The notes under the pieces are model-generated. The model was not told the DNA's origin. It searched no databases and saw only the letters and a program-made list of their open reading frames with translations. A stretch of 64,000 bases of DNA. It comes from Desulfobacula sp. (GTDB lineage Bacteria > Desulfobacterota > Desulfobacteria > Desulfobacterales > Desulfobacteraceae). Shown piece after piece: positions 42,336 to 51,239 of the stretch; within the stretch, counting starts at the first letter, position 1, and the number at the start of each line of letters is the position of its first letter. The position numbers were made by a program, and so were the translations under genes. The stretch spans positions 1 through 64,000 of the forward strand of contig JAMPXP010000005.1 of the NCBI GenBank assembly GCA_023701135.1. The letters run 5' to 3'.

Positions 42336-42429
42336 CATATGCAATATTCACAATTCATATCATATCTCATAACTACTACTTCTTATTATTTAAATCGGAT
42401 ATTTTTTTCAGGTAAAAATTATTTTTTAC

Positions 42430-42459
42430 TTGACAATGCAATCACGCTGCGGCTAATTA
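42430..42459 (+). promoter_or_regulatory. Sigma-70-like promoter of the oxidoreductase operon
   Basis: TTGACA at 42430-42435, an 18-base spacer and TAATTA at 42454-42459. It lies about 80 bases upstream of the first gene. Confidence 0.55.
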
Positions 42460-42537
42460 TCAGCTATGAAATAGATACAGTAAAAGGGTCATAATTTTAT
42501 GAGGGGTTATCTTATTTTCTAAAGAGGAGAGGGTTGT

Positions 42538-42825
42538 ATGTCATCAAACAAGTATTTTAAGCATGAAGGACCGTGGTCGGATTCCAACGATCCCCTGATG
42601 TGTTCGGATACGGGGGACTGGCGAACCAAGCGGCCTGTCGTTGACAAGGACAAATGCATATTCTGCGGCTTTTGTGCAATCTACTGTCCGATTCAGGTGA
42701 TGGAGATGGTTGAGGAGTCCTATTTTTCTCCCGACCTGGACTTTTGTAAGGGATGCGGGATCTGTGCCAAGGAATGTCCCAAAAATGCAATTTCCATGAT
42801 GCCGGAGGGGGATTTTAAGAAATGA
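42538..42825 (+). CDS. 2-oxoacid:ferredoxin oxidoreductase delta subunit (2x[4Fe-4S])
   Basis: A 95-residue ferredoxin-like subunit with two four-Cys motifs: CIFCGFCAIYCP and CKGCGICAKECP. These carry electrons from the thiamine-diphosphate centre toward ferredoxin. It begins the operon; AGAGGAGAGG is upstream. It overlaps the alpha-subunit start by four bases (AATGA). In the phenylglyoxylate enzyme the equivalent is PadF; in pyruvate synthase, PorD. Confidence 0.92.
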   Translation: MSSNKYFKHEGPWSDSNDPLMCSDTGDWRTKRPVVDKDKCIFCGFCAIYCPIQVMEMVEESYFSPDLDFCKGCGICAKECPKNAISMMPEGDFKK

Positions 42826-44048
42826 TTACAAAAGTGCAAAAAAAATCACAGATTAAGGTTATCACAGGGAATGCCGCCGCCGCCATTGCTGCAAAACTTG
42901 CCCGGCCGGATGTGGTGGCAGCTTACCCGATTACTCCTCAAACCGAAGTAATTGAACAGATTTCCCAGTTCCATGCAAATGGGGAAATGGATTGCGAGCT
43001 GATTACTGTTGAAGGCGAAAACTCAGCCATGAATGCCGTTATGGCAGCCTCCCTTGCAGGCGGAAGAGTCTTTACAGCCACTTCTTCCTGGGGGCTTGTC
43101 TTTATGTATGATGCCATTCTTGCTGCGGCAGGAGCAAGAGCGCCGATTGTCATGGTGAATGTCAATCGTGAAACCCCGGGGATTATAGCGGTATCGTCAG
43201 GCCAGCAGGACATGATTTCCACCCGGGATGCGGGATGGATATTTTTGATTGCTGAAGATTGCCAGGAAGTTCTGGATCTGGTTCTCCAGGCTTACCGCCT
43301 GGCTGAAGATTATGATATCCAGGTGCCGGTCATGGTTCATTATGACGGGTTCTACCTGTCTTATCTGTCCGAGGGAGTGGATGTGCCTATCCAGGAAGAT
43401 GTGGACCGTTTTTTATCGGTGTTAAAGACTCAGCCCGAGAGAACCAAACTGGTACCGGGCGGACGGTTGGGCTGCGGTTCCCACGGTATCCTGGGGGGAT
43501 ATCTGGAGCTTCGGCACAAACATGTTTCTGCCATGGAAAGAGCCAAAGCCAAATTCCAGCAGATTGATAAAGAATATGAAGAGATTTTCGGCCGCAGTTA
43601 TGGCGGTCTGGTGGAAGAATATCGGATGGACGATGCCGATGTGGTTCTGGTAGGTTCAGGCTCTATGTGCGGTACCATTAAATCGGTGATTGATGAAAAA
43701 CGTGAGGAAGGGGTCAAGGCCGGCCTTTTAAAAATGAGAATGTACAGGCCCTTTCCCAGCGAAGCCATGATTAAAGCGCTTAAAGGCAAAAAAGCCATTG
43801 GCGTGGTGGACAGAAGCCTTTGCTTCGGATTCAAGGGCGGTCCGATTTATACCGAACTCAAGGCCTTTGAAACAAAGCTGGGCGGTTCAAAAATGATCAG
43901 TTTTATCGACGGTATTGCAAACACGGACATCACAAAAATCAATGTTGCAACCATGATTGATACAACCTGTGATCTTGCTGCGGGCAAAAACGTTCGTGAA
44001 GTCACCTGGGTTTCATATCCTGAAGCCCAGGAAGAGGGAGGGCTTTAA
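42822..44048 (+). CDS. 2-oxoacid:ferredoxin oxidoreductase alpha subunit (PadG/PorA-like)
   Basis: A 408-residue alpha subunit. The N-terminal pyrimidine-binding-domain pattern VAAYPITPQTEVIEQISQF, then VEGENSAMNAVMAASLAGG and ARAPIVMVNVNRETPG, is characteristic of the KOR alpha fold. The C-terminal domain II begins DADVVLVGSGSMCGTIK and has GVKAGLLKMRMYRPFP. The enzyme decarboxylates a 2-oxoacid and forms its CoA thioester while reducing ferredoxin. The context (next to a PadBCD-like enzyme) favours phenylglyoxylate over pyruvate, but pyruvate, indolepyruvate or 2-oxoisovalerate are not excluded. Confidence 0.88.
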   Translation: MITKVQKKSQIKVITGNAAAAIAAKLARPDVVAAYPITPQTEVIEQISQFHANGEMDCELITVEGENSAMNAVMAASLAGGRVFTATSSWGLVFMYDAILAAAGARAPIVMVNVNRETPGIIAVSSGQQDMISTRDAGWIFLIAEDCQEVLDLVLQAYRLAEDYDIQVPVMVHYDGFYLSYLSEGVDVPIQEDVDRFLSVLKTQPERTKLVPGGRLGCGSHGILGGYLELRHKHVSAMERAKAKFQQIDKEYEEIFGRSYGGLVEEYRMDDADVVLVGSGSMCGTIKSVIDEKREEGVKAGLLKMRMYRPFPSEAMIKALKGKKAIGVVDRSLCFGFKGGPIYTELKAFETKLGGSKMISFIDGIANTDITKINVATMIDTTCDLAAGKNVREVTWVSYPEAQEEGGL

Positions 44049-44050
44049 TA

Positions 44051-45009
44051 TGACGGAAAAAAAGAAAGACAATCTGACTAAAGTGATGGATTACCTCAAA
44101 CATGAGGACCCTTTTTCAAAAGGTGTGGCATTCTGTCCCGGCTGCGGTCTTGAGCTTTTATTGCGATTTATTCCCCAGGTCATGGGCAATGATATCGTGA
44201 TTACCGGGACCCCGTCCTGTTCAGCACCGGTTCTTCTCGGTCAGAACAATCAATCCTGGCATACCCTTTCATACTTTGGAACCTTGATGACCGGTGCTGC
44301 CGCCAATGCCACAGGTCTTGCCCGCTATTACCGGAAAGCCGGGATCAAAAATACGGTGGTCTGTTTCAACGGGGACGGAACAGCGGCCGATATCGGGTTT
44401 GGAAATCTGTCCGGCGCAGCCGAAAGAAATGAGCCCTTTATCTATATTTGCTATGACAATGAAGGATATATGAATACCGGTATCCAGAAAAGTGGAACCA
44501 CTCCCTTTGGAGCCACCACCACCACCACTCCCTTTGGTTCTGCTTCCAAAGGAAAGAACCTGAGACGCATGAATCTGGCTCTGAAAATGGCCATGCACAA
44601 GATTCCCTATGCCGCAACAGCAACCCTGAGCGACCTTGACGATCTGGCCAAAAAACTCTTGAAAGCCAAAGAAGCTAAAAAAAGAGGCTTTGCCTTCCTT
44701 CATGTGTTTGCACCCTGCACCACCGGCTGGGGATTTGCCCCGGAAAATACCATTGAGGTCTGCCGGAGAGCGGTGAAGACCAATTATTTTCCGCTTTGGG
44801 AAGCAGAAAACGGCAAAATCAGGATGACCAAAACCGTTAAAAAACCCAAACCTGTATCCACCTATACCGAACTCATCAAAAAATTTGCTCATCTGAGCCA
44901 AGAGGATCTTCAGATTCTTCAGGATGACGTGGATTATGAATACTGCATGTTGGGCGGCTTGAGCTTACTGGAAGGGGAATGTCGGCTGCCGGCATCCTTG
45001 GAAGATTAA
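44051..45009 (+). CDS. 2-oxoacid:ferredoxin oxidoreductase beta subunit (PadI/PorB-like, ThDP-binding)
   Basis: A 319-residue beta subunit starting at ATG 44051, two bases after the alpha stop; a longer frame from 43957 overlaps alpha and is rejected. The first Cys pair is FCPGCGLELLLRF. The ThDP/Mg motif is CFNGDGTAADIGFGNL (GDG...N-type), followed by CYDNEGYMNTGIQKSG. Further Cys at FAPCTTGWG and EVCRRA complete the fourth cluster's ligands. It binds the thiamine cofactor with the alpha subunit and lies in the cytoplasm. Confidence 0.9.
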
Positions 45010-45024
45010 AGGAGGAAATGCAAA

Positions 45025-45573
45025 ATGAGTGAAGTCAGATTTCATGGTAGGGGGGGGCAGGGGGTTGTCACCACTTCAAAAATTCTAGCCAATGCATTTG
45101 CCAGAACCGGACAGTTCGGTGCCAGTTTTCCCATGTTCGGATTTGAAAGAAGAGGCGCACCTGTGACAGCCTTTGGAAGGTTTTCCGATAAGCCGATAAG
45201 AGAGAAAACCCAGATTTATAACCCGGATATTATTGTGGTGCTGGACCCGAGTCAGAAAAATTCTCCTGCCGTGTTTCAGGGATTGTTGCCGGGCGGCATG
45301 ATGCTTCTGAATGATGCCGACAATAAGGTCGGCGTCTCCCACGAGAATCTAAGAAAACTCGGGATTATCAATGCCAACAAAATCGCTGTGGAAGAAATCG
45401 GCCTGTCCATACCCAATACGGTAGTGGTCGGCGCCTTTGCCAGGATGTCGGGGCTATTGGATATTGAACCGTGCTGTGAAGCCCTGGAAGATTATTTTTC
45501 CGGGAAAAAGCTTGCCGCTAATATTGTATGCGCCAGAAGAGGGTTTGAAGAAGTCGAATTATTTGATCTTTAA
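45025..45573 (+). CDS. 2-oxoacid:ferredoxin oxidoreductase gamma subunit (PadE/PorG-like)
   Basis: A 182-residue gamma subunit. The opening EVRFHGRGGQGVVTTSKIL is the signature of the KOR gamma domain, and FGFERRGAPVTAFGRFSDK follows. It binds the CoA substrate site near the alpha/beta interface. AAAGGAGG precedes the ATG. It completes the four subunits; the fifth (NADH-dehydrogenase-like PadH) known from denitrifiers is not here, so electrons probably go to ferredoxin. Confidence 0.93.
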   Translation: MSEVRFHGRGGQGVVTTSKILANAFARTGQFGASFPMFGFERRGAPVTAFGRFSDKPIREKTQIYNPDIIVVLDPSQKNSPAVFQGLLPGGMMLLNDADNKVGVSHENLRKLGIINANKIAVEEIGLSIPNTVVVGAFARMSGLLDIEPCCEALEDYFSGKKLAANIVCARRGFEEVELFDL

Positions 45574-45631
45574 TGCCAGGGGAAAATTTAGATCAATAAG
45601 GGGATAACTTTAATTTTATAAAGGAGTTCTT

Positions 45632-46288
45632 ATGCCTAGATGGGGAATGGTAATTGACGTAAAAAGGTGTATTGCCTGCTGGGGCTGCACCATAGCATGT
45701 AAAGAGGAACATTTTCTTCCTCCGGGGGTATTCTTTAACAGGGTCCTCATCGGAGAAACCGGGAAATTTCCGTCATCCAGCAAACTGATTTATCCGATTC
45801 TTTGCAACCACTGTTCCGATGCCGCCTGTGTGGAAGCTTGCCCCACCGGGGCGACCTATGTGAGAGAAGACGGGATCGTGGCCATTGACGATAAAAAATG
45901 CGTGGGATGCAGGGCCTGTCTTGTGGCCTGTCCCTACCAGCAAAGAACCTATTATGACCAAAAGGTCAAAAGCAAGGAATATTTTCCGGGCCAGGGGAAA
46001 ACTGAGATGGAACTCATCGGGGAAAAATTGTACCCTTTCAAACTCGGAACCGTAATTAAATGTAATTTTTGTTCGGAAAGAATAGAAGCCGGTTTAAAAA
46101 AGGGTCTTACACCGGGTAAGGATGAGGATGCATCTCCTGCGTGCGTGAATATCTGTCCGGTGAACGCCAGGGTTTTCGGGGACCTGGATGACCCCAACAG
46201 TGAAATCAACCGTATGATCATGGAGAACAAAGGCAAACAACTCCGGAAAGAATTTGGTACTGAACCGGCAGTCTATTACATTGATTAA
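45632..46288 (+). CDS. padC: 4Fe-4S subunit of a DMSO-reductase-family enzyme (PadC-like)
   Basis: A 218-residue electron-transfer subunit with four Cys motifs: CIACWGCTIACK, CNHCSDAACVEACP, CVGCRACLVACP and CNFC with CVNICP. This is the four-cluster design of PsrB/DmsB/PadC. The opening MPRWGMVIDVKRC resembles PadC of phenylacetyl-CoA:acceptor oxidoreductase. It links the molybdopterin subunit to the membrane subunit. Ribosome site AAAGGAG. Name depends on the operon context. Confidence 0.75.
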   Translation: MPRWGMVIDVKRCIACWGCTIACKEEHFLPPGVFFNRVLIGETGKFPSSSKLIYPILCNHCSDAACVEACPTGATYVREDGIVAIDDKKCVGCRACLVACPYQQRTYYDQKVKSKEYFPGQGKTEMELIGEKLYPFKLGTVIKCNFCSERIEAGLKKGLTPGKDEDASPACVNICPVNARVFGDLDDPNSEINRMIMENKGKQLRKEFGTEPAVYYID

Positions 46289-46303
46289 TTTACAGGGGGA
46301 AAT

Positions 46304-48913
46304 ATGACCTATAAAACAGATGAAATTTGGGAAGACAAATGGGTAAATACCACCTGTGGCGTATGTTACTGCGGTTGCGGCGCAAAAGTCAGGGTGGTCA
46401 ACGGGGTTCCCGTCAAAATTGAGGGAATTAAAGAAAGCACCATGGGCGGAAATAATGCAGGGCTCTGCGGCAAGGGCGCGGCAGGGCTCATGTATTACCA
46501 TGACCCCAACCGGATTAAAAAACCGCTTCTGCGGACCAATCCGGAAAAAGGGATCGGGGTGGACCCGAAATGGAAGGAAATCGAATGGGATGAGGCCCTA
46601 GACATCATTGCCACCAAGATGAAAAAAATCATGGAAGATGATCCCAACAAAATCCTTTTTACCAATCAGACCATGAGGGCCAGTGACGGGCCCCATAACC
46701 ACCCATATTTTTATGCCCAGGCCTTCGGCGTCAAGAACAACGGGAATTTTATCATCGGCGGCGGCAGTCTTCACTGCGGAAATGCCTGCCATATGCTGGG
46801 CGGGTTGATCCACGGCGCCTGGTCCATTGCACCGGACTGGAGATATACCAAATATGTTCTGAAATGGGGCTCCAGCAAAGGCACCGGTTCCGGACATTCC
46901 GCCATGACCAACGCCCGGCTTCGGGCCGATGCGGTCCGCCGCGGCATCAAGGAAATCGTATTTGATCCCATGGGCAATTTTGCCGGCGGCAAGGCCACCG
47001 AATGGGTGGCCATTCTCCCGGGTACGGATACGGCCGTGGGGCTGGCCATTGCCAATTATATCGTGAATATACGCGGTGAAATGGACCTGATTTATCTGAA
47101 GGCCAAAACCAATTTTCCGTACCTGATTAAAGAGGACGGCACCTATATGCGTCATGTAGAGAGCAACAAGCCCTTGATTTATGACGAAAAAGATAAGGTG
47201 ATCAAAGAATATGACGATAAGACCCTTGCCTTTGAGGACTGTGCCCTTTATGGTGAATACGAATATGAGGGGGAAAAGGTCAGACCCTGCTTTGTGCCGT
47301 TTAAAGAGCATCTGAAACAGTATACCATTGAATGGGCCGCCGAGGTATCCACGGTTCCGGCCGCCAAGATCCTGCAGGTGGCCAAGGGCTGGGTGGACAA
47401 TGCCCAGATCGGTTCCACCATCACCCTTGAAGGCAAAACTTACCCGTACAGACCGGTTTCATCGGTGACCTTCCGCGGGTCCCAGGGCCATTCCAACGGG
47501 ATTCACCAGGTGGCGGCCATTGATCTCATGAGCCAGTTGGTCGGAGCCGAAGACGTACCCGGCGGAACTCTGGGATGGCCTGCCATCCGAAGGGCCTATC
47601 CGGGAGGGAATTATGAACAGACCTGCACCGTGGGAACGGATGGGGTAATTGTTCCCTCCGTGTTCTATTCCCATGATCCCTGGCCGGTTCATGCCCCCAG
47701 CTATCCGGCCACCAATATGGGCTGCGTGGACCTGTGGACCCATTGCACCCTTTCCCATATCCCCTATGTGGAGGAAATGGAGTACATCCACGAGAAGCTC
47801 GGTATGAAGGCCAAGCCGGAAATGATTTTCGGTATCTCGGCCAATTTTGTCATCAGTAATTCCGACTGGGCAGCGGCCATTAAAAATTTCAAAGACTGTT
47901 TTGTGGTTCAGTTGGATCTGTGGGTCAATGAAACCGACCAGGCCATTGGTGATATCATCCTGCCGGACGTGTCTTATCTTGAAAAAGACTGCTGGTCTTC
48001 TGAAATAGACGCCTTCTTCTTCTCCGGCTCACCCTCCTATGAAGACTGGTATGTGCACATGCAGCAGCCTGTGGCCAAACCGGTGGGGGAATCCCGGTTC
48101 TTTATGGATGTGTATATTGATATTGCCAACCGGGTAGGCGTTCTGGATAAATTCAACGCCAAACTGAATTCCTACTACGGCGTCAAAGATCCGGAACTCC
48201 AGATCAAGCCCGGTGAAGTTTTAACCTGGAAGCAGATTGGGGAGAGATTCCTCAAATGGGTGTATGGCAAAGAAGGGGCGGAGAAGGTTCAGAAACAAGG
48301 CTATGCCACCTGGCATAAACCCATTGACGATGTCTACTGGCGGTGGAATATTGATACCCGGTGCCCGGTGTATATGGAATACCTGATTCATGACAAACGG
48401 GGCATGAAGAAGATATTTGATGAGGTCGGATTTGATCTGTGGATGGATTGGGATCAGTATACACCGCTGCCGAGCTGGTTCTGGCCAGAATCCCACAAGG
48501 ACCTGGACAATGAATTTGATCTGCTGGCATTTTCCTACAGGGATATCCTGCATACCAACAATACCACCTTCCAGAATCCGTATATTGATGAAGTCTCCAA
48601 GATGTGTCCCTACACCTTTACCATCACCTTGAACACCACCATGGCCAAACAGAGGGGGCTCAAAGACGGAGATATCATCTGGATCGAAAACAAATATGGT
48701 GTTAAAGAAAGCGGTATTGTCAAGACCATGGAGGCCCAAAGCCCGAAAGTTATCGGGATTGCCGGCCAGGGCGGATTGTGGGCCGACGGAAGGCCCATTG
48801 CCAAAGGCAAAGGCGCCAATTTCTGCAAGCTTTTACCGGCAAAATTCAGATATTTCGACCCGGTTGCCGGTAATATGGAAACCGCTGTTGCAGTTAAAAT
48901 TTATAAAGAATAA
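46304..48913 (+). CDS. padB: Molybdopterin oxidoreductase catalytic subunit (PadB-like)
   Basis: An 869-residue member of the DMSO-reductase family. The N-terminal 4Fe-4S site is TTCGVCYCGCG (Cys 18, 21, 25) with Cys 55 in GLCGKGAAG. The bis-MGD domains follow, including GGGSLHCGNACHMLGG near residue 155, and the C-terminal beta-domain starts around residue 750. No twin-arginine signal is present, so the enzyme faces the cytoplasm, unlike polysulfide or thiosulfate reductases. This matches PadB, which oxidises phenylacetyl-CoA to phenylglyoxylate with release of CoA. Other cytoplasmic paralogues remain possible. Confidence 0.7.
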   Translation: MTYKTDEIWEDKWVNTTCGVCYCGCGAKVRVVNGVPVKIEGIKESTMGGNNAGLCGKGAAGLMYYHDPNRIKKPLLRTNPEKGIGVDPKWKEIEWDEALDIIATKMKKIMEDDPNKILFTNQTMRASDGPHNHPYFYAQAFGVKNNGNFIIGGGSLHCGNACHMLGGLIHGAWSIAPDWRYTKYVLKWGSSKGTGSGHSAMTNARLRADAVRRGIKEIVFDPMGNFAGGKATEWVAILPGTDTAVGLAIANYIVNIRGEMDLIYLKAKTNFPYLIKEDGTYMRHVESNKPLIYDEKDKVIKEYDDKTLAFEDCALYGEYEYEGEKVRPCFVPFKEHLKQYTIEWAAEVSTVPAAKILQVAKGWVDNAQIGSTITLEGKTYPYRPVSSVTFRGSQGHSNGIHQVAAIDLMSQLVGAEDVPGGTLGWPAIRRAYPGGNYEQTCTVGTDGVIVPSVFYSHDPWPVHAPSYPATNMGCVDLWTHCTLSHIPYVEEMEYIHEKLGMKAKPEMIFGISANFVISNSDWAAAIKNFKDCFVVQLDLWVNETDQAIGDIILPDVSYLEKDCWSSEIDAFFFSGSPSYEDWYVHMQQPVAKPVGESRFFMDVYIDIANRVGVLDKFNAKLNSYYGVKDPELQIKPGEVLTWKQIGERFLKWVYGKEGAEKVQKQGYATWHKPIDDVYWRWNIDTRCPVYMEYLIHDKRGMKKIFDEVGFDLWMDWDQYTPLPSWFWPESHKDLDNEFDLLAFSYRDILHTNNTTFQNPYIDEVSKMCPYTFTITLNTTMAKQRGLKDGDIIWIENKYGVKESGIVKTMEAQSPKVIGIAGQGGLWADGRPIAKGKGANFCKLLPAKFRYFDPVAGNMETAVAVKIYKE

Positions 48914-48927
48914 AGGAGGGATGAAAA

Positions 48928-49842
48928 ATGAGTAACAAAGACCATGAACTGATCCAAACCATGTTTCCTCCTGACGGCAGCGGGCTAAAACCCTATGAAT
49001 GGATGGTGAACCCTACCCGTCAGCAGCAATGGATAGATAATCAGGGTGTTTTCCTGTGGCTGGCCTTTTTTTTCTCTGAAATCGGGGCCGGCTTGTATTT
49101 TGTATCGCTTTTTTATGAGTTTAAGGCCGGCCTGGTTCTGGGATGGCTCATCACCCTTGTCCTTGGCGGTGTGATTCATATCCTCTATCTCGGCAACCCC
49201 TTACGGGCCTGGCGGATGCTCATGAAGCCCAATACATCGGAACTGTCCCGTGGCATCTGGATCATAGGGGTTTTTGCGGCCCTGGGCTTTGTCCAGATCA
49301 TCACCAGCGGCGGTTTTAATATTGTATTGAATATCATCATGGGAATTTTATGCCTTCTCATCATTACCCATGGGTTTGCCACCATGAATGTGATCCGGGC
49401 CCTTCCGGCCTGGAGTTCCACCATGGTGCTGCCTTTATCCGTAATTTCCGGCGTATGGGTGGGACATCAGCTCTTGCAGTTCATGTTTGCCGCTTCAAAG
49501 CCTGCAGAAATGGCTGCCGGAATGGAAGTGTGGGCGGAAGTGTTTTTCTTTGCCTATGTGCTTTGTATCGTTCTTTATGTCTGGGGGACCTATCACAGCA
49601 ATGAAATCGGAAAGGCATCCATCCTTATGCAGGTAACAGGAGAGCTCAAGCGGATTTCTCTTATCGGTGTGGCAGGTCTTGGGGTCGGGCTTCCGCTGAT
49701 TCTGACCCTGATCATGTGGGGAGGGGATACCAATGCCTTCTGGATCTTTTTGAGGCTGGCTTCTGTGATTGCCGGTGATCTTGCCGTACGCTACGTCATT
49801 ATGAAAAGCGCGGTATATAAACCGCTTTTAACACGGCAATAA
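48928..49842 (+). CDS. padD: NrfD/PsrC-type membrane subunit (PadD-like)
   Basis: A 304-residue integral membrane protein with about eight hydrophobic segments. The opening GLKPYEWMVNPTRQQQWIDN and FLWLAFFFSEIGAGLYFVSL match the PadD pattern more closely than PsrC. It anchors the FeS and molybdopterin subunits and passes electrons to the (mena)quinone pool. Ribosome site AAAGGAGGG. Followed by a strong intrinsic terminator, so it ends the operon. Confidence 0.75.
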   Translation: MSNKDHELIQTMFPPDGSGLKPYEWMVNPTRQQQWIDNQGVFLWLAFFFSEIGAGLYFVSLFYEFKAGLVLGWLITLVLGGVIHILYLGNPLRAWRMLMKPNTSELSRGIWIIGVFAALGFVQIITSGGFNIVLNIIMGILCLLIITHGFATMNVIRALPAWSSTMVLPLSVISGVWVGHQLLQFMFAASKPAEMAAGMEVWAEVFFFAYVLCIVLYVWGTYHSNEIGKASILMQVTGELKRISLIGVAGLGVGLPLILTLIMWGGDTNAFWIFLRLASVIAGDLAVRYVIMKSAVYKPLLTRQ

Positions 49843-49859
49843 CCCAAGGTTCTAACATT

Positions 49860-49898
49860 GGCGGGCAGGGAATCATATTTCCTGCCCGCCTGTTTTTT
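49860..49898 (+). terminator. Rho-independent terminator of the oxidoreductase operon
   Basis: GGCGGGCAGG (49860-49869) and CCTGCCCGCC (49881-49890) form a perfect 10-bp stem followed by TGTTTTTT. Confidence 0.9.
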
Positions 49899-50114
49899 GG
49901 GATAGGGCGGTTAGGGAAAAATAAAATTAGGGATTGAAAATAAAAGGGAAAGGGGATAATTATAGCTATATCATAGACAAGATAAAGCTGTTATCTTATA
50001 TGTTTAAGCAGTTAAGACTAAATGCGGAAAGTTTATCAATTGAAAAGAGCAATGCGAAGAAAATGACAATGAAAAATTGGGTATTTTATCTATTGATGTC
50101 ACATAGGATGCCAT

Positions 50115-50300
50115 ATGGCGGATAAAGAGAAACAGGAAAAAAATACGGAAAAGAAACCTGAACTTCAGCCAAAGGTAAAATTTGAAGTATATGGTGAAGA
50201 AATGATCGAAAAAGAAGTAAAATCCAGCGGCAACAGCGGAAGAATCTATCTTCCGCCAAACTGGGTCGGGCATACGGTGAAGATCATTAAGGTAGACTAA
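50115..50300 (+). CDS. DUF2080-like small protein (transposon-encoded/AbrB-like)
   Basis: A 61-residue protein: a charged N-terminus (ADKEKQEKNTEKKPELQP) and a C-terminal domain with EEMIEKEVKSSGNSGRIYLP and NWVGHTVKIIKV. The EKEVK-x2-GNSGRIYLP-x-W pattern matches DUF2080, found on archaeal and bacterial transposons, and is close to AbrB/SpoVT swapped-hairpin DNA-binding domains. The gene ends three bases before the GNAT gene and likely pairs with it. It could be an antitoxin or transcription factor; no evidence decides. Confidence 0.65.
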   Translation: MADKEKQEKNTEKKPELQPKVKFEVYGEEMIEKEVKSSGNSGRIYLPPNWVGHTVKIIKVD

Positions 50301-50314
50301 CAATGGAGGATCTT

Positions 50315-50755
50315 GTGGAACACGCAGTTAACATAAGAGAAATCACTCTTGAAGATGCAGCAGCCATTCAAGAGATCAGAAGGGCAATCTCAGAGGAAGA
50401 CGGCGCTGTGGATTTTGAAAAATTTATTGAGCAGCAGATATCTGAAAATAGAGGCAAATTAAGCCTGGTGGCCGTCATTAACGGAAGAGTTGTGGGATAT
50501 ATGATCAGTACCGTCCTGTATGCCGGGTTCGGGATCAAAAAAAGTGCCTGGATTATGGCCATCGGTGTCCACCCGGAATATATGGGGCAGGGGATAGGAT
50601 TGACCCTTGCCCGGAAGATTTGTGATATCTATAAAGAAAAAGGAATTAAAAATATCTATTCTTCGGTTCTCTGGGATTCAACCGATGTGCTGTCCTTTTT
50701 TAAGAAACTGGGATTTGAGAGAAGTGAATTTATCAACCTGAAAAAGAAATTGTAG
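50315..50755 (+). CDS. GNAT-family N-acetyltransferase
   Basis: About 146 residues from GTG 50315, preferred because GGAGG lies five bases upstream; an ATG at 50303 is also in frame. The GNAT core is MAIGVHPEYMGQGIGLTLAR (acetyl-CoA loop Q/GxGxG) and FFKKLGFERS near the C-terminus. Opening NIREITLEDAAAIQEI is typical. The substrate is unknown. Tight spacing to the DUF2080-like gene suggests joint function. Confidence 0.8.
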   Translation: MEHAVNIREITLEDAAAIQEIRRAISEEDGAVDFEKFIEQQISENRGKLSLVAVINGRVVGYMISTVLYAGFGIKKSAWIMAIGVHPEYMGQGIGLTLARKICDIYKEKGIKNIYSSVLWDSTDVLSFFKKLGFERSEFINLKKKL

Positions 50756-50800
50756 CGGTCCGCGATCCCGGACTCGTCTTTTCCTGAAGGAGCGGCTCGA

Positions 50801-51217
50801 ATGTCGAGTCTTCTGAGTATTGGACTGATTGTGTTGATGGTCTGCCTTTACTTCAGCAGGTCTATCTCAAAGGAAGCTCTGGAACTTCTTACGGACCAGG
50901 AAAAATATCTTCTTGAAAAACAATTTACCGGCACAGGCAATCGTCTTCACCTGGTACCCATCATTGTCTGTTTTGCAACGTATATGCTTGTCAGCTATTT
51001 ACAGCCTTCTTTTTCCAGTGCGGCCTTTGTTGTATTTATCCTTTTTTTTCTATTTTTTCTATTTTTAAATTCCATTCGGGCCCTCCGGAAAATGAAGGAC
51101 ACAGATCTTCCGGCAGCCTATATCAGGGAATATCGACATTCCAGATGGATATATAATATGGGGTTTGTTTTGTGTGGCGGTATCCTCTTATATGAAACCG
51201 TGTTTTCAGGCGGATGA
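50801..51217 (+). CDS. Hypothetical membrane protein with three or four helices
   Basis: A 138-residue protein with ribosome site AAGGAG about eight bases upstream. Hydrophobic segments are at about 4-20, 52-68, 73-92 (AFVVFILFFLFFLFL) and 117-133. A short basic helix SIRALRKMKDTD follows the third segment. No family recognised. It converges with the chemoreceptor gene. Confidence 0.65.
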   Translation: MSSLLSIGLIVLMVCLYFSRSISKEALELLTDQEKYLLEKQFTGTGNRLHLVPIIVCFATYMLVSYLQPSFSSAAFVVFILFFLFFLFLNSIRALRKMKDTDLPAAYIREYRHSRWIYNMGFVLCGGILLYETVFSGG

Positions 51218-51239
51218 ATATACCCTGACCCTTCTCCGT

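Larger units (their letters stand above)
42148..42537. other. 390-base intergenic region, regulatory
   Basis: This gap separates the divergent lipoprotein gene and the seven-gene oxidoreductase operon. It holds the perfect 14-bp palindrome at 42322-42335 and a sigma-70-like promoter at 42430-42459, listed separately. The remainder is AT-rich; I saw no riboswitch or coding frame in it. Confidence 0.6.

Noticed and set aside
49934-50125. 63-residue frame after the operon terminator
   Set aside because: No ribosome site, low-complexity AT-rich coding, and it overlaps the better-supported DUF2080-like gene.
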